From: a virus
Virus record (IMG/VR): IMGVR_UViG_3300038441_001856
Span: 1 to 21,401 of that record
Strand: one strand, 5' to 3'
DNA: 21,401 nt
In this document: one piece after another, positions 1-5,786 of the stretch
How the letters are laid out: each line of letters opens with the position of its first letter
Position numbering within the stretch: the first letter of the stretch is position 1
The notes under the pieces: generated by a model
What the model was told of the DNA's origin: nothing
The model's input: the letters and a program-made list of their open reading frames with translations, nothing else
Database searches by the model: none
Position numbers and translations under genes: made by a program

Positions 1-63
1 TCGGGCACGACGGGTCCGTCCGCCGTCGCCGCGCAGCGGATCATGCGGGAGGGCGGGCTGTGA
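1..63 (+). CDS. C-terminal end of an unidentified gene (partial)
   Basis: The frame starting at base 1 is open to a TGA at 61-63 and gives a 20-residue tail ending in QRIMREGGL. Its stop overlaps the GTG start of the next gene (GTGA at 60-63), a typical translational-coupling arrangement. The fragment is too short to identify. It is called mainly because of the overlap and the codon bias. Confidence 0.5.
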   Translation, partial: SGTTGPSAVAAQRIMREGGL

Positions 64-245
64 CCGAGCCAGTGACGACGATGGAGGCCGCGCCCGCCCT
101 GGGCGAGCCGCTGCCCGAGCCGGAGCCCGCCCCCGGCTGCGCCAACTGCCGCGGCTGGGCCTGCCGCCGGGACATAGCCCGGAAGGCCGGCGACCTCACG
201 CGCGTCTCCGACTGCAACGTGATGATCCGCCGCTGCACCCACTGA
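60..245 (+). CDS. Small Cys-rich protein (61 aa), function unknown
   Basis: The gene starts at a GTG overlapping the previous stop. The N-terminal third is Pro/Glu-rich (PLPEPEPAPG). The C-terminal half contains CANCRGWACRRD and SDCNVMIRRCTH, so five Cys and a final His could form a metal site. Small actinobacterial proteins of this type sit near HTH regulators, as here (XRE regulator at 424-660). No enzymatic motif is visible. Two stem-loops follow the stop. It may belong to the host flank rather than the phage. Confidence 0.6.
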   Translation: MTEPVTTMEAAPALGEPLPEPEPAPGCANCRGWACRRDIARKAGDLTRVSDCNVMIRRCTH

Positions 246-250
246 CCCCC

Positions 251-286
251 GCGCCCGGTGTGCAATCCGCCGATCGCACCGGGCGC
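251..286 (+). terminator. Stem-loop after the small Cys-rich gene
   Basis: Ten-base arms GCGCCCGGTG (251-260) and CACCGGGCGC (277-286) are fully complementary, with a 16-nt loop. The structure lies six bases after the stop at 245. There is no U-tract, as is common for Streptomyces terminators. Confidence 0.5.
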
Positions 287-292
287 GGGACC

Positions 293-333
293 GAGCGGCC
301 CGTCACCCGCCCCCCGTCGGGGACGGGCCGCTC
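293..333 (+). terminator. Second stem-loop between convergent genes
   Basis: Twelve-base arms GAGCGGCCCGTC (293-304) and GACGGGCCGCTC (322-333) are perfectly complementary. The hairpin lies between a plus-strand gene ending at 245 and a minus-strand gene ending at 424, so it could work in both directions. Confidence 0.5.
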
Positions 334-381
334 ACCCCCACGCCTGGCACGCCGCGCCTGCCTGAAGGCCGGAGCCAGGAC

Positions 382-425
382 GAGCGGGCCGCCGACGGCG
401 AAGCACCACAAGAGGCGGCCCGCTC
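382..425 (-). terminator. Stem-loop at the end of the XRE regulator
   Basis: Twelve-base arms GAGCGGGCCGCC (382-393) and GGCGGCCCGCTC (414-425) are perfectly complementary. The structure abuts the TGA (424-426) of the minus-strand XRE gene, so it can terminate that transcript. It is the third strong hairpin within 180 bp. Confidence 0.5.
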
Positions 426-660
426 ACCCCACCAGTTCGTGCAGGGGTACGCCGATCGCCGCGGCGAGACGGATCAGGGTGTCGAGGGTGGGGGACTGCT
501 GGCCGCGCTCGATCCTCACCACGGACGGGCGGTCCGTCTCGGCGGCCAGGGCCACGGCCTCTTGCGTGAGGTTCGCGCGGAGGCGGGCGGCGCGGATGCG
601 TTCGCCTACTGCCTGCCGCTCGGCGAGAACCCAGTCCGGCGGGGGCGAGGCAGATGGCAC
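424..660 (-). CDS. XRE-family helix-turn-helix regulator (78 aa)
   Basis: This is a single HTH_3 (Cro/C1-type) domain covering about residues 16-76. The pattern is typical of the family: RIRAARLRANLTQEAVA for the first helices, VVRIERGQQSPTLDTLIRLA for the recognition helix and after, and the end GVPLHEL. No effector or protease domain is attached, so it probably binds DNA as a small dimer. It starts at GTG (658-660). An inverted repeat 35 bp upstream (695-712) is a plausible autoregulatory operator. It could be a host regulator next to the integration site or part of the element. Confidence 0.85.
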   Translation of the reverse strand: MPSASPPPDWVLAERQAVGERIRAARLRANLTQEAVALAAETDRPSVVRIERGQQSPTLDTLIRLAAAIGVPLHELVG

Positions 661-694
661 CCGCCAACCGTCGCCGGTCCATGATCCATATGTC

Positions 695-712
695 TGTAGG
701 AGCTGGCCTACA
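695..712. promoter_or_regulatory. Inverted repeat upstream of the XRE gene (candidate operator)
   Basis: TGTAGG (695-700) and CCTACA (707-712) form a perfect six-base inverted repeat with a six-base spacer. It lies just upstream of the minus-strand XRE start. The related half-site CCTACAG recurs at 882-888 and 1065-1071. Its size and symmetry suit an HTH dimer site; the assignment is an inference from position. Confidence 0.45.
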
Positions 713-830
713 TCGTTTGATCTTGCAGGGGTGGTGGGTATCGACCCGGGAAGCCCCCCTCACGGACGCCGGCCGCGGTGACCCTCTGCACGAGGTCTCC
801 GCTCAGATAGCGGACCCGCGCGTCGGCTGG

Positions 831-859
831 CCGCCCCGGTCCTCAACGGACCGGGGCGG
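831..859 (+). terminator. Strong stem-loop in the pre-integrase region
   Basis: CCGCCCCGGTCC (831-842) pairs perfectly with GGACCGGGGCGG (848-859) around the five-base loop TCAAC. There is no U-tract. It may insulate the integrase from upstream transcription. Confidence 0.5.
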
Positions 860-925
860 TCCTGTTCCGGGGTGTGGAGTTCCTACAGCCAGCCGTCGAC
901 GCGCCGCCCAGAAGACGGGTGTCGG

Positions 926-1122
926 ATAGGGCAGATAACTCCCGAGAACACGCTCAGAGGCCAGCAGGTCAAACGGCACCGAGCACAGCGCTCGCAGCGT
1001 GATAGTTGCTCCCTACCGGCCGCACGTCGATTCCCCAATCAGTGGCGTGACCTGCTGTTTCGACCCTACAGACTTTCTCCGGAGCCTTGTACAGCGCTCA
1101 TAGGGCGGATAAGTTCCCGGAG
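926..1122 (+). repeat. Three imperfect repeats upstream of the integrase (candidate arm sites)
   Basis: ATAGGGCAGATAACTCCCG (926-944) and ATAGGGCGGATAAGTTCCCG (1100-1119) differ by one base and one insertion/substitution block. A third, looser copy has GATAGTTGCTCCC (1001-1013). The second and third copies are both preceded by ACAGCGCTC (985-993 and 1091-1099). The last copy ends three bases before the integrase start. Such repeats beside a tyrosine integrase could be arm-type binding sites or an integrase/excisionase operator. Confidence 0.45.
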
Positions 1123-1124
1123 TC

Positions 1125-2087
1125 ATGGGAGACCAACGACGCCTGTTCACCACGCTCATCCGTTCGTGGGAGTTGTCGCTCCGCTCCAACAACAAGAGCG
1201 CCGAGACCATCCGCTCCTACCTCCGCTCCGCAAACCTCTTCGCCGACTATCTCATTGATCCACCCGAGCCTCCCAAGGACAGCGGCATCCAGCCCGTCGC
1301 CCCCGTGGACGACGTCATCGACATCACCAAGGCCCACGTCCAGGCGTTCACCGTCCACGAGATCGCCCGCACCTCCGCCTCGTCGGCACGCTCTCGCTTC
1401 CTCGGCGTCCAGCAGTGGATGAAGTGGCTCGTCATCGAGGAGGAGATCAGCCGGTCCCCCGCGGAAGGACTCTCCGCGCCACAGATCGAAGAGCCGGAAG
1501 TGCCGATCCTCAGCACCGACCAGCTGCAGCAGCTCCTGAAGACCGTCACCGGCCGCGGCTTCGCCGAGCTGCGGGACCGCGCCCTGATCCTGCTCTGGCT
1601 CGACTCCGGCGTCCGCCTGTCCGAGGCGGTGAACCGCACCGTGGAAGACGTGGACCTCGACATGCAGGTGATGCACGTGATGGGCAAGGCCGGCGGCGGG
1701 CGGGCGGCGCGCGGCCGGGCGGTCCCGTTCGGCACGAAGACCGCCCAGGCCCTGGACCGGTACATCCGGGCGCGGGCCCGGCACCCCGACGGCAAGCGAC
1801 TGGACGCGCTGTGGATCGGCCAGAAGACGCGGAAGCCGCTGACCGTCTCGGGAGCGGGCAAGCTGCTGGCCCGCCGGTCGGAGGAGGCCGGGCTCGGCAG
1901 GATCCACCCGCACCAGTTCCGGCACACGTTCTCCCACATGTGGCTGACGGCCGGAGGGAACGAGACGGACCTGATGCGGATCACCGGGTGGAAGTCCCGC
2001 TCGATGGTGGACCGGTACGCGCGGTCGGCAGGCGCCGAACGGGCGCGCGAGCAGCACCGGCGGCTGAGCCCCGGCGACCGGCTGTAG
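1125..2087 (+). CDS. int: Tyrosine recombinase / phage integrase (320 aa)
   Basis: The protein has the two-domain layout of tyrosine integrases: a SAM-like core-binding domain (about residues 5-105) and a C-terminal catalytic domain (about 125-310). The catalytic set is complete: Arg164 in SGVRLSEAV, Lys188 in MGKAGG, His263 and Arg266 in HPHQFRHTF, Trp289 in TGWKS at the position that is often His, and nucleophile Tyr298 in VDRYAR. It cuts and rejoins DNA at attP/attB to integrate and, with an excisionase, excise the phage. The length is normal for the family. There is no separate arm-binding domain obvious before residue 20. The ATG lies three bases after one of the upstream repeats, so integrase or another regulator bound there could repress its own expression. 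Confidence 0.95.
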   Translation: MGDQRRLFTTLIRSWELSLRSNNKSAETIRSYLRSANLFADYLIDPPEPPKDSGIQPVAPVDDVIDITKAHVQAFTVHEIARTSASSARSRFLGVQQWMKWLVIEEEISRSPAEGLSAPQIEEPEVPILSTDQLQQLLKTVTGRGFAELRDRALILLWLDSGVRLSEAVNRTVEDVDLDMQVMHVMGKAGGGRAARGRAVPFGTKTAQALDRYIRARARHPDGKRLDALWIGQKTRKPLTVSGAGKLLARRSEEAGLGRIHPHQFRHTFSHMWLTAGGNETDLMRITGWKSRSMVDRYARSAGAERAREQHRRLSPGDRL

Positions 2088-2125
2088 GCCGACGCCAGGA
2101 AGAGAGCGGTCCCGACGCCCGCCGC

Positions 2126-2148
2126 GCCAGGACCTCCGCTCACCTGGC
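2126..2148. terminator. Weak stem-loop between convergent genes
   Basis: GCCAGG (2126-2131) and CCTGGC (2143-2148) flank an 11-base loop between the integrase stop (2087) and the minus-strand stop at 2171. The stem is short; it may terminate either transcript or be unrelated. Confidence 0.3.
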
Positions 2149-2170
2149 CACCCCAGTGCTCGGTGCGGGG

Positions 2171-2386
2171 CTAGTCCCCTGCGCCCCCGTCGTCGTCCGG
2201 GTCCTGCCGCCGCCACCGGCGCGTGTCCACGCTCTCCTGAAAGATCTCCGTCAGGCTGGCCGCGATCTTCTCGGGCGGCTGGCTGAAGTCGATCGCCAGC
2301 AGAAACTCCTTGCGGCTGTCCTTCAGCGCGGCCGGCGCTCTTCCTCCGAGATCGGCCGCGTAAACCGTGACCTGCGGTGCGTCCAC
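2171..2386 (-). CDS. Hypothetical protein (71 aa), minus strand of the immunity region
   Basis: The GTG-started frame has strong G/C bias at third codon positions, supporting real coding. The sequence (LLAIDFSQPPEKIAASLTEI in the middle, an acidic DPDDDGGAGD tail) gives no recognised domain. It lies downstream of the repressor-like gene at 2550-2951 on the same strand with a 163-bp gap, so it may be in the lysogenic transcript. A lysogeny-associated accessory protein is possible, but no function can be assigned. Confidence 0.6.
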   Translation of the reverse strand: MDAPQVTVYAADLGGRAPAALKDSRKEFLLAIDFSQPPEKIAASLTEIFQESVDTRRWRRQDPDDDGGAGD

Positions 2387-2549
2387 TCGACCCCCACCCT
2401 TCCGCGCACGCGCGAGGGCAGCGCCGTCCGCACGTACGTTCGACCTGCACGAGGTTCGATCACTGTACGCGCAACGTGCTTAGTCAGGGAGTCACCTGAA
2501 TGGCTGAAGTTAAACGTGCGGTGCATGAAACTACGCAGGTCGACGGCTG

Positions 2550-2951
2550 TTACTGCGAGTCAGGCTCTGGCTCGGGGTTGTCCAGAACAGCCCTTGCCTT
2601 CTCCAACTCCTCGGCGCTGACGCCGACTTCATGCGCAACGCGGATCACCGTGTCATCGTCGCCGGGGTCCGTATTGAACGGGTCGGTCACCTCGATACCG
2701 ATGTACTGACGGATGGCTGCGCTGCGCACCTTGGCCGGATCCTCACCGATGCCGGCCGCGATGGCGCGCAGCACCGAAGGGGTGACCTTGATCTGGTGCC
2801 CCTTGGCCACGTTCTCAGCGGTGGACTTGCTGATGCGTCGCCCCGTCACCGGGTCGACGGCTTGCTCCTCGAATGCGCGGAAGGTGAGGCGACGTCCCCG
2901 GCCTACGTGCTCCTGCACTAGGCGCGTGAGCGCGTCATCATGATCCGCCAT
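2550..2951 (-). CDS. Probable phage repressor-like HTH protein (133 aa)
   Basis: Residues about 20-80 look like an extended HTH domain of the kind found in actinobacterial prophages. LTFRAFEEQAVDP is followed by GRRISKSTAENVAKG as the recognition segment, then TPSVLRAIAAGI. The C-terminal 50 residues are acidic and could mediate oligomerisation. The gene diverges from the HTH gene at 3207, and the 255 bp between them is packed with TGTCCA/TGGACA repeats, the classic CI/Cro arrangement. It is therefore the best candidate for the lysogeny repressor, although either regulator could be the one binding the repeats. A purine-rich GGGAGAGG lies just upstream of the ATG on the minus strand. No LexA-type protease domain is present, so induction would not be by self-cleavage. 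Confidence 0.75.
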   Translation of the reverse strand: MADHDDALTRLVQEHVGRGRRLTFRAFEEQAVDPVTGRRISKSTAENVAKGHQIKVTPSVLRAIAAGIGEDPAKVRSAAIRQYIGIEVTDPFNTDPGDDDTVIRVAHEVGVSAEELEKARAVLDNPEPEPDSQ

Positions 2952-2985
2952 CCGGCCTCTCCCTCACCACGTGTCCACGCGTCCC

Positions 2986-2997
2986 CTGCAATTGCAG
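2986..2997. repeat. 12-bp perfect palindrome in the divergent promoter region
   Basis: CTGCAATTGCAG is a perfect palindrome 35 bp upstream of the minus-strand repressor start, in a locally A/T-richer stretch. It may overlap that gene's promoter. It differs from the TGTCCA operators, so a second regulator could use it. Confidence 0.3.
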
Positions 2998-3010
2998 AGA
3001 AACGTCCCAG

Positions 3011-3037
3011 GCTGGGGGTTGTTAGGCAACCCTCAGC
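3011..3037. repeat. Imperfect hairpin in the divergent promoter region
   Basis: GCTGGGGGTTG (3011-3021) and CAACCCTCAGC (3027-3037) pair over 11 bases with one mismatch around loop TTAGG. Located between the divergent regulators, it could be an early terminator in the leader of the minus-strand transcript or another protein site. Confidence 0.35.
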
Positions 3038-3206
3038 GTGTGGACACCCATTGTCCACGGTCGTGGACGCGCCCGGCCAGCGGGGCTTGCCTCTTTGGCG
3101 AACTCCTTGCCTAAACCGTGGACAGCACGTGTCCAGGAAACTGGACAAGCGCTGTACTAAGTGCCATGCTTCACGTGTCCAGAAACGTGGACACGAACGG
3201 AGAACC

Positions 3207-3617
3207 GTGGACGACCGCTACCGACTGCATGCCGGTGACCTGCTGCGGAGGTTGCTCGACGACCACCGCGCCGACGAACCGGCGAGCGTCCGCGAACTCG
3301 CCGCCGCCATAGGGCTCAGCAAGAGCAAGGTCCAGGCCCTTGTGGACGAAGACCGGCCAACGGTCAACGGCGACGAGGCGCGGAGGGTGGCACGCGCCTA
3401 CCACCTCCCCCCACGCGCTCTTTTTCACCCCGTGTCCATGTCCATGGACATGGACAGCGACCACCTCACAGGCAAGGAGACACACAGTGCCGACGGAACT
3501 GAGTCCCGAGGAGCGCTCCCTGCGCGCCCGGCTCGCCGCGCACACCAGCTGGGCGAACACGCTCGACCCGCGGAGCCGGACGGCGAAGGCACGAGCCGCG
3601 GCGAACGACCGCTTTGA
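3207..3617 (+). CDS. Cro-like HTH regulator (136 aa), divergent to the repressor
   Basis: It starts at GTG 3207 with ACGGAG at 3197-3202. Residues about 8-75 form an HTH domain: LLRRLLDDH, then SVRELAAAIGLSKSKVQALV as helix-turn-helix, then EARRVARAYHLPPRALF. The position opposite the minus-strand repressor and downstream of the operator cluster suggests a Cro- or anti-repressor-like role in the lytic/lysogenic choice. After residue about 73 the protein is unusual. Residues 76-84 are translated from the 24-bp palindrome at 3433-3456, and the last 44 residues overlap the next gene out of frame (3487-3617). The functional protein may be only the first 75-85 residues plus a dispensable tail, or the original stop may have been lost. 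Confidence 0.75.
   Translation: MDDRYRLHAGDLLRRLLDDHRADEPASVRELAAAIGLSKSKVQALVDEDRPTVNGDEARRVARAYHLPPRALFHPVSMSMDMDSDHLTGKETHSADGTESRGALPARPARRAHQLGEHARPAEPDGEGTSRGERPL
3433..3456. promoter_or_regulatory. 24-bp perfect palindrome, candidate operator before the gene at 3487
   Basis: Two copies of TGTCCA are followed directly by two copies of TGGACA, giving a perfect 24-bp palindrome. It uses the same hexamers as the operator cluster and lies 30 bp before the next start. A near-identical arrangement is found before the primase at 8956-8979. It lies within the 3' part of the HTH gene. Confidence 0.65.
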
Positions 3618-3765
3618 GAAGAAGGCCCGCGAGCAGCACCCGAACGCGACGGACGAGCAGATCGCCCGCGTGACCGAGCACCTGCGCAAGGCCCACTTCT
3701 CGGCGATGGCACTGAAGTCCGCCGCCGCCCGCCGCGCCAAGGCCCGCAAGCCGGCCATCGCCTGA
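3487..3765 (+). CDS. Hypothetical phage protein (92 aa), helical and basic
   Basis: It starts at GTG 3487 with AAGGAGA at 3474-3480 (six-base gap). The protein is mostly charged helix: SPEERSLRARLAAH, then SRTAKARAAANDRFEKKAR, then ALKSAAARRAKARKPAIA. The middle (NATDEQIARVTEHLRKAHF) looks like a small folded helical unit. The basic C-terminus suggests nucleic-acid binding. No named domain is recognised. Being the first gene after a candidate operator, it is probably the first gene of an early operon. Confidence 0.75.
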   Translation: MPTELSPEERSLRARLAAHTSWANTLDPRSRTAKARAAANDRFEKKAREQHPNATDEQIARVTEHLRKAHFSAMALKSAAARRAKARKPAIA

Positions 3766-3858
3766 CCCTCCCCCACACGCCGAAGGGCCGCTCCGACTTG
3801 CCGGCCTGAGCGACCCCCGACTCGGCGCCCCTACACAGCAGAGAAAGCAGAGGTCACC

Positions 3859-4731
3859 GTGACCACGATCATCCCAGACCAACCGCCCTCCCGCCGCACC
3901 GAGTCCGGCATGCACACCCGCGCCGTGAACGCGGCCGCCGGCGTGCTCCTCGCCGCCATGCAGCAGGGACGGCAGACCCCGACCGGACTCGCCATCGCCC
4001 TCGACTCCGCGCGCCTCCTCAACTCCCCCGAGCACGCCGCCGAGGACGTGCGGCTGCGCGCCCGCGTCGAGGAGCTGGTGGCCCAGCGCGACGACCTCCT
4101 GGTGGAGTCGGCGACCGCCCCGGACACCGACGACCTCCAGCAGGAACTGCGCCACTGCAAGGAGCAGTTCGCCGAGGCCGCGGCCACGGTCGCCGAGCTG
4201 GAGTCCCTGACCGCGCAGGCGACGGAGTTCCGTCTGTGGGAGCCGGGCTACGGCTTGTACGTTCGCCGGGCGCCCGGTGCGCAGGGCTTCGGCGTGCTGG
4301 AGGCGCGTCGGTCGGACAAGGGCCGCCGCTGCTGGACGACCGCCGGGTGGCAGTACAGCGCGGTCCTGTCGGACACGGAGTTGTTCTGCTGGCCGGATGC
4401 TCAGACGGCGGTGGCCGAGGCCCGACGGGTGATGCCCGGAGCCGCGGTCTGTGAGCCCGTGCCGTTCGAGGCCCGGCCGCTGACGGTGTATCGGGCGTCG
4501 CACGACTCGATCGTGATGGGCCTGTACACCACGGCCGCCGCCGCCCGCGCCCACTGCGAGACCGAAGAGCGCCGGGCCAACAGCAGCGAAGCCACGCTCG
4601 ACTGGATCGAGGACGAAGAGGACGGCGTCGCCGAGCTGGTCGCCGAGACCGTCCTTGGTGAGGAGAGCACGGGCTACGTGGTCACCGCGCTGGAGATCGC
4701 CGCCAAGTACGACGAGGAGGCCGACCAGTGA
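3859..4731 (+). CDS. Coiled-coil phage protein of unknown function (290 aa)
   Basis: GTG 3859 has the purine-rich GCAGAGG upstream. Residues about 60-118 form a heptad-like coiled coil (VRLRARVEELVAQRDDLL, then LQQELRHCKEQFAEAAATV). Residues about 120-200 are a Trp/aromatic-rich region (RLWEPGYGLYVRR, CWTTAGWQYS). The C-terminus carries an acidic segment (DWIEDEEDGVAELV) and the end GYVVTALEIAAKYDEEADQ. Modular proteins like this are common in Streptomyces prophages and integrative elements, with no known activity. The stop overlaps the WhiB-like gene (GTGA at 4728-4731), so the two are probably translated together. Confidence 0.85.
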   Translation: MTTIIPDQPPSRRTESGMHTRAVNAAAGVLLAAMQQGRQTPTGLAIALDSARLLNSPEHAAEDVRLRARVEELVAQRDDLLVESATAPDTDDLQQELRHCKEQFAEAAATVAELESLTAQATEFRLWEPGYGLYVRRAPGAQGFGVLEARRSDKGRRCWTTAGWQYSAVLSDTELFCWPDAQTAVAEARRVMPGAAVCEPVPFEARPLTVYRASHDSIVMGLYTTAAAARAHCETEERRANSSEATLDWIEDEEDGVAELVAETVLGEESTGYVVTALEIAAKYDEEADQ

Positions 4732-5180
4732 GCCGCCGCGCCCCCGCCACCCTGCCGAGCATCCTCTCCTGGGCCGCCCGCGCCGCCTGCCAAGGCCAGG
4801 ACCTCGGACTGTTCTTCTCCGACGCCGAGCAGAAGGTGCAGCAGGCCAAGGCCATCTGCGCCGCCTGCCCCGTCCGCACCGCCTGCCTCGACGAAGCGCT
4901 GCGCGCCGAGGCCACCTCCAGCGGCGCCGGCATCTTCGGCGGCCTCACCGCCGACGAGCGCACCGAGCTCGCCACCGAGCGGGCCCGCCAGCAGGCCGCC
5001 GCCCAGGGACAGGAGCCGCCCAAGCCGCGCACCGGACGCAGGCCCGCCCCCTGCGGCACCCGCTCCGCCTACCAGCGGCACGTCAAGAAGCGCGAGCCCA
5101 TCGACGACGCCTGCCGGGCCGCGAACACGGCCGCCGACAGGAGCCTGCGCACCACCGGCAGCACGAGGCCCTGCCGATGA
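4728..5180 (+). CDS. WhiB-family Fe-S regulator with a C-terminal extension (150 aa)
   Basis: The four WhiB cysteines are in order: Cys21 (AACQGQDLGLFF), Cys44, Cys47 and Cys53 (ICAACPVRTACLDEAL). They should hold a [4Fe-4S] cluster. The turn motif is GIFGG at 68-72 rather than the usual G-[VI]-W-G-G, so the conserved Trp is Phe70. After about residue 108 there is an added Cys-containing module (CGTRSAYQRHVKKREP, then DDACRAAN). I have seen similar modules in other actinobacterial phage and WhiB-like proteins, probably DNA- or RNA-binding. WhiB proteins act with the main sigma factor to modulate promoters. Phage members can alter host sporulation/septation genes and superinfection. The start GTG overlaps the upstream stop; the stop overlaps the next ATG. 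Confidence 0.9.
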   Translation: MSRRAPATLPSILSWAARAACQGQDLGLFFSDAEQKVQQAKAICAACPVRTACLDEALRAEATSSGAGIFGGLTADERTELATERARQQAAAQGQEPPKPRTGRRPAPCGTRSAYQRHVKKREPIDDACRAANTAADRSLRTTGSTRPCR

Positions 5181-5395
5181 ACGCCGCGACCACCGCCGAG
5201 TGGCTCGACGCCGCCGCCATCGGCGCGGGCGCCTTCGTCCCGGGCGCGCTGCTGATCCTCGCCCTGGACCACGACCTGAACCCCGGTCACGTCCCCGCCG
5301 TCCGCGCCACCGCCGACCGCGCCCGCCTGGTGCTCGCCGTCGGTGTGCTCCTCGCCGCGATCCACGTCGACCCCACCACCGTTGGGAGCCGCTGA
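5177..5395 (+). CDS. Small membrane protein (72 aa)
   Basis: The start ATG at 5177 overlaps the WhiB stop (ATGA). Two hydrophobic segments are visible: about residues 13-31 (AIGAGAFVPGALLILAL) and 48-63 (ARLVLAVGVLLAAIHV), joined by a short His/Asn-containing loop. It is probably a two-pass inner-membrane protein. No family is recognised. Its stop overlaps the next start (TGATG at 5393-5397). Confidence 0.75.
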   Translation: MNAATTAEWLDAAAIGAGAFVPGALLILALDHDLNPGHVPAVRATADRARLVLAVGVLLAAIHVDPTTVGSR

Positions 5396-5703
5396 TGTTC
5401 GGCCTCACCACCACCCGCCGCCGCACCCGGGAACTCCTCGCCGCGCACGCCGAGACCACCCGCGTCCGCGCCGAGCGGGACGCCGCCCTCGACGAACGCG
5501 ACGCGTTCAAGGAGGCCGCGAAGACCGCCGCCCGCATCGTCAGCCAGGGCGACGTCTACGCCGAAGGCGGACGCCCCGGCGGCCCGCCCACCCCGCTGCA
5601 CCTGCAGCTGCGCCGCTCCCGCGAACAGGCCCGCGCCCTCGACAAGCAGCTCGCCCACCTCGAGGCCATCAACCAGCGCTGCACCTGCGGCGGGACGGCG
5701 TAG
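5395..5703 (+). CDS. Coiled-coil protein with a C-terminal Cys pair (102 aa)
   Basis: ATG 5395 overlaps the previous stop. Residues about 8-50 (RELLAAHAETTRVRAERDAA and onward) and 70-93 (LRRSREQARALDKQLAHLE) are helical with heptad character. A Gly/Pro-rich hinge separates them, and the end is RCTCGGTA. Proteins of this type are frequent in Streptomyces phage early regions, without assigned function. A 13-bp stem-loop follows the stop, marking the end of the 3859-5703 transcription unit. Confidence 0.75.
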   Translation: MFGLTTTRRRTRELLAAHAETTRVRAERDAALDERDAFKEAAKTAARIVSQGDVYAEGGRPGGPPTPLHLQLRRSREQARALDKQLAHLEAINQRCTCGGTA

Positions 5704-5713
5704 CCACCTGACC

Positions 5714-5747
5714 GGCCGGGCCCGCCCCGACTCCGGCGGGCCCGGCC
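5714..5747 (+). terminator. Stem-loop after the coiled-coil gene
   Basis: Thirteen-base arms at 5714-5726 and 5735-5747 (core CCGGGCCCGCC / GGCGGGCCCGG) are perfectly complementary around an eight-base loop. There is no U-tract. Confidence 0.5.
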
Positions 5748-5786
5748 CCCGCACCACCCAGCACACCGACCAGGAAGGCCCGCACC

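Larger units (their letters stand above)
661..1124. other. 464-bp gene-free region before the integrase
   Basis: No convincing coding frame is present. The region holds the 695-712 inverted repeat, a 12-bp stem-loop at 831-859, two further CCTACAG half-sites (882, 1065) and three imperfect GATA-containing repeats (926, 985, 1091). No tRNA cloverleaf is visible. It is the likeliest place for integrase arm sites or the attachment core. Confidence 0.6.
2971..3212. promoter_or_regulatory. Operator cluster of TGTCCA/TGGACA inverted repeats
   Basis: Between the divergent regulators, TGTCCA-N6-TGGACA occurs as a perfect 18-bp site at 3130-3147, again at 3176-3193 (extended to eight-base arms, 3174-3195), and with one change at 3052-3069. 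Oppositely arranged TGGACA...TGTCCA pairs occur at 3041-3057 and 3119-3135, and half-sites at 2972-2977 and 3208-3212. The constant six-base spacing implies a dimeric repressor. The last two full sites lie within 80 bp of the 3207 start, so occupancy should block that gene's promoter. Confidence 0.75.

Noticed and set aside
260-781. 173-codon plus-strand frame across the stem-loops and the XRE gene
   Set aside because: It runs through three terminator-like hairpins and antisense to the XRE regulator, and its Arg/Pro/Ser-rich product has no domain.
661-1124. tRNA gene as integration target
   Set aside because: No cloverleaf arms or T-arm consensus could be found on either strand.
1098-2450. 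Long minus-strand open frame opposite the integrase
   Set aside because: It is antisense to a gene with a complete catalytic set and has Arg/Gly/Ala-rich composition typical of a high-GC shadow frame.
2500-2709. Plus-strand frame opposite the end of the repressor-like gene
   Set aside because: Ser/Thr-rich with no bias at third codon positions; it overlaps the more convincing minus-strand gene.
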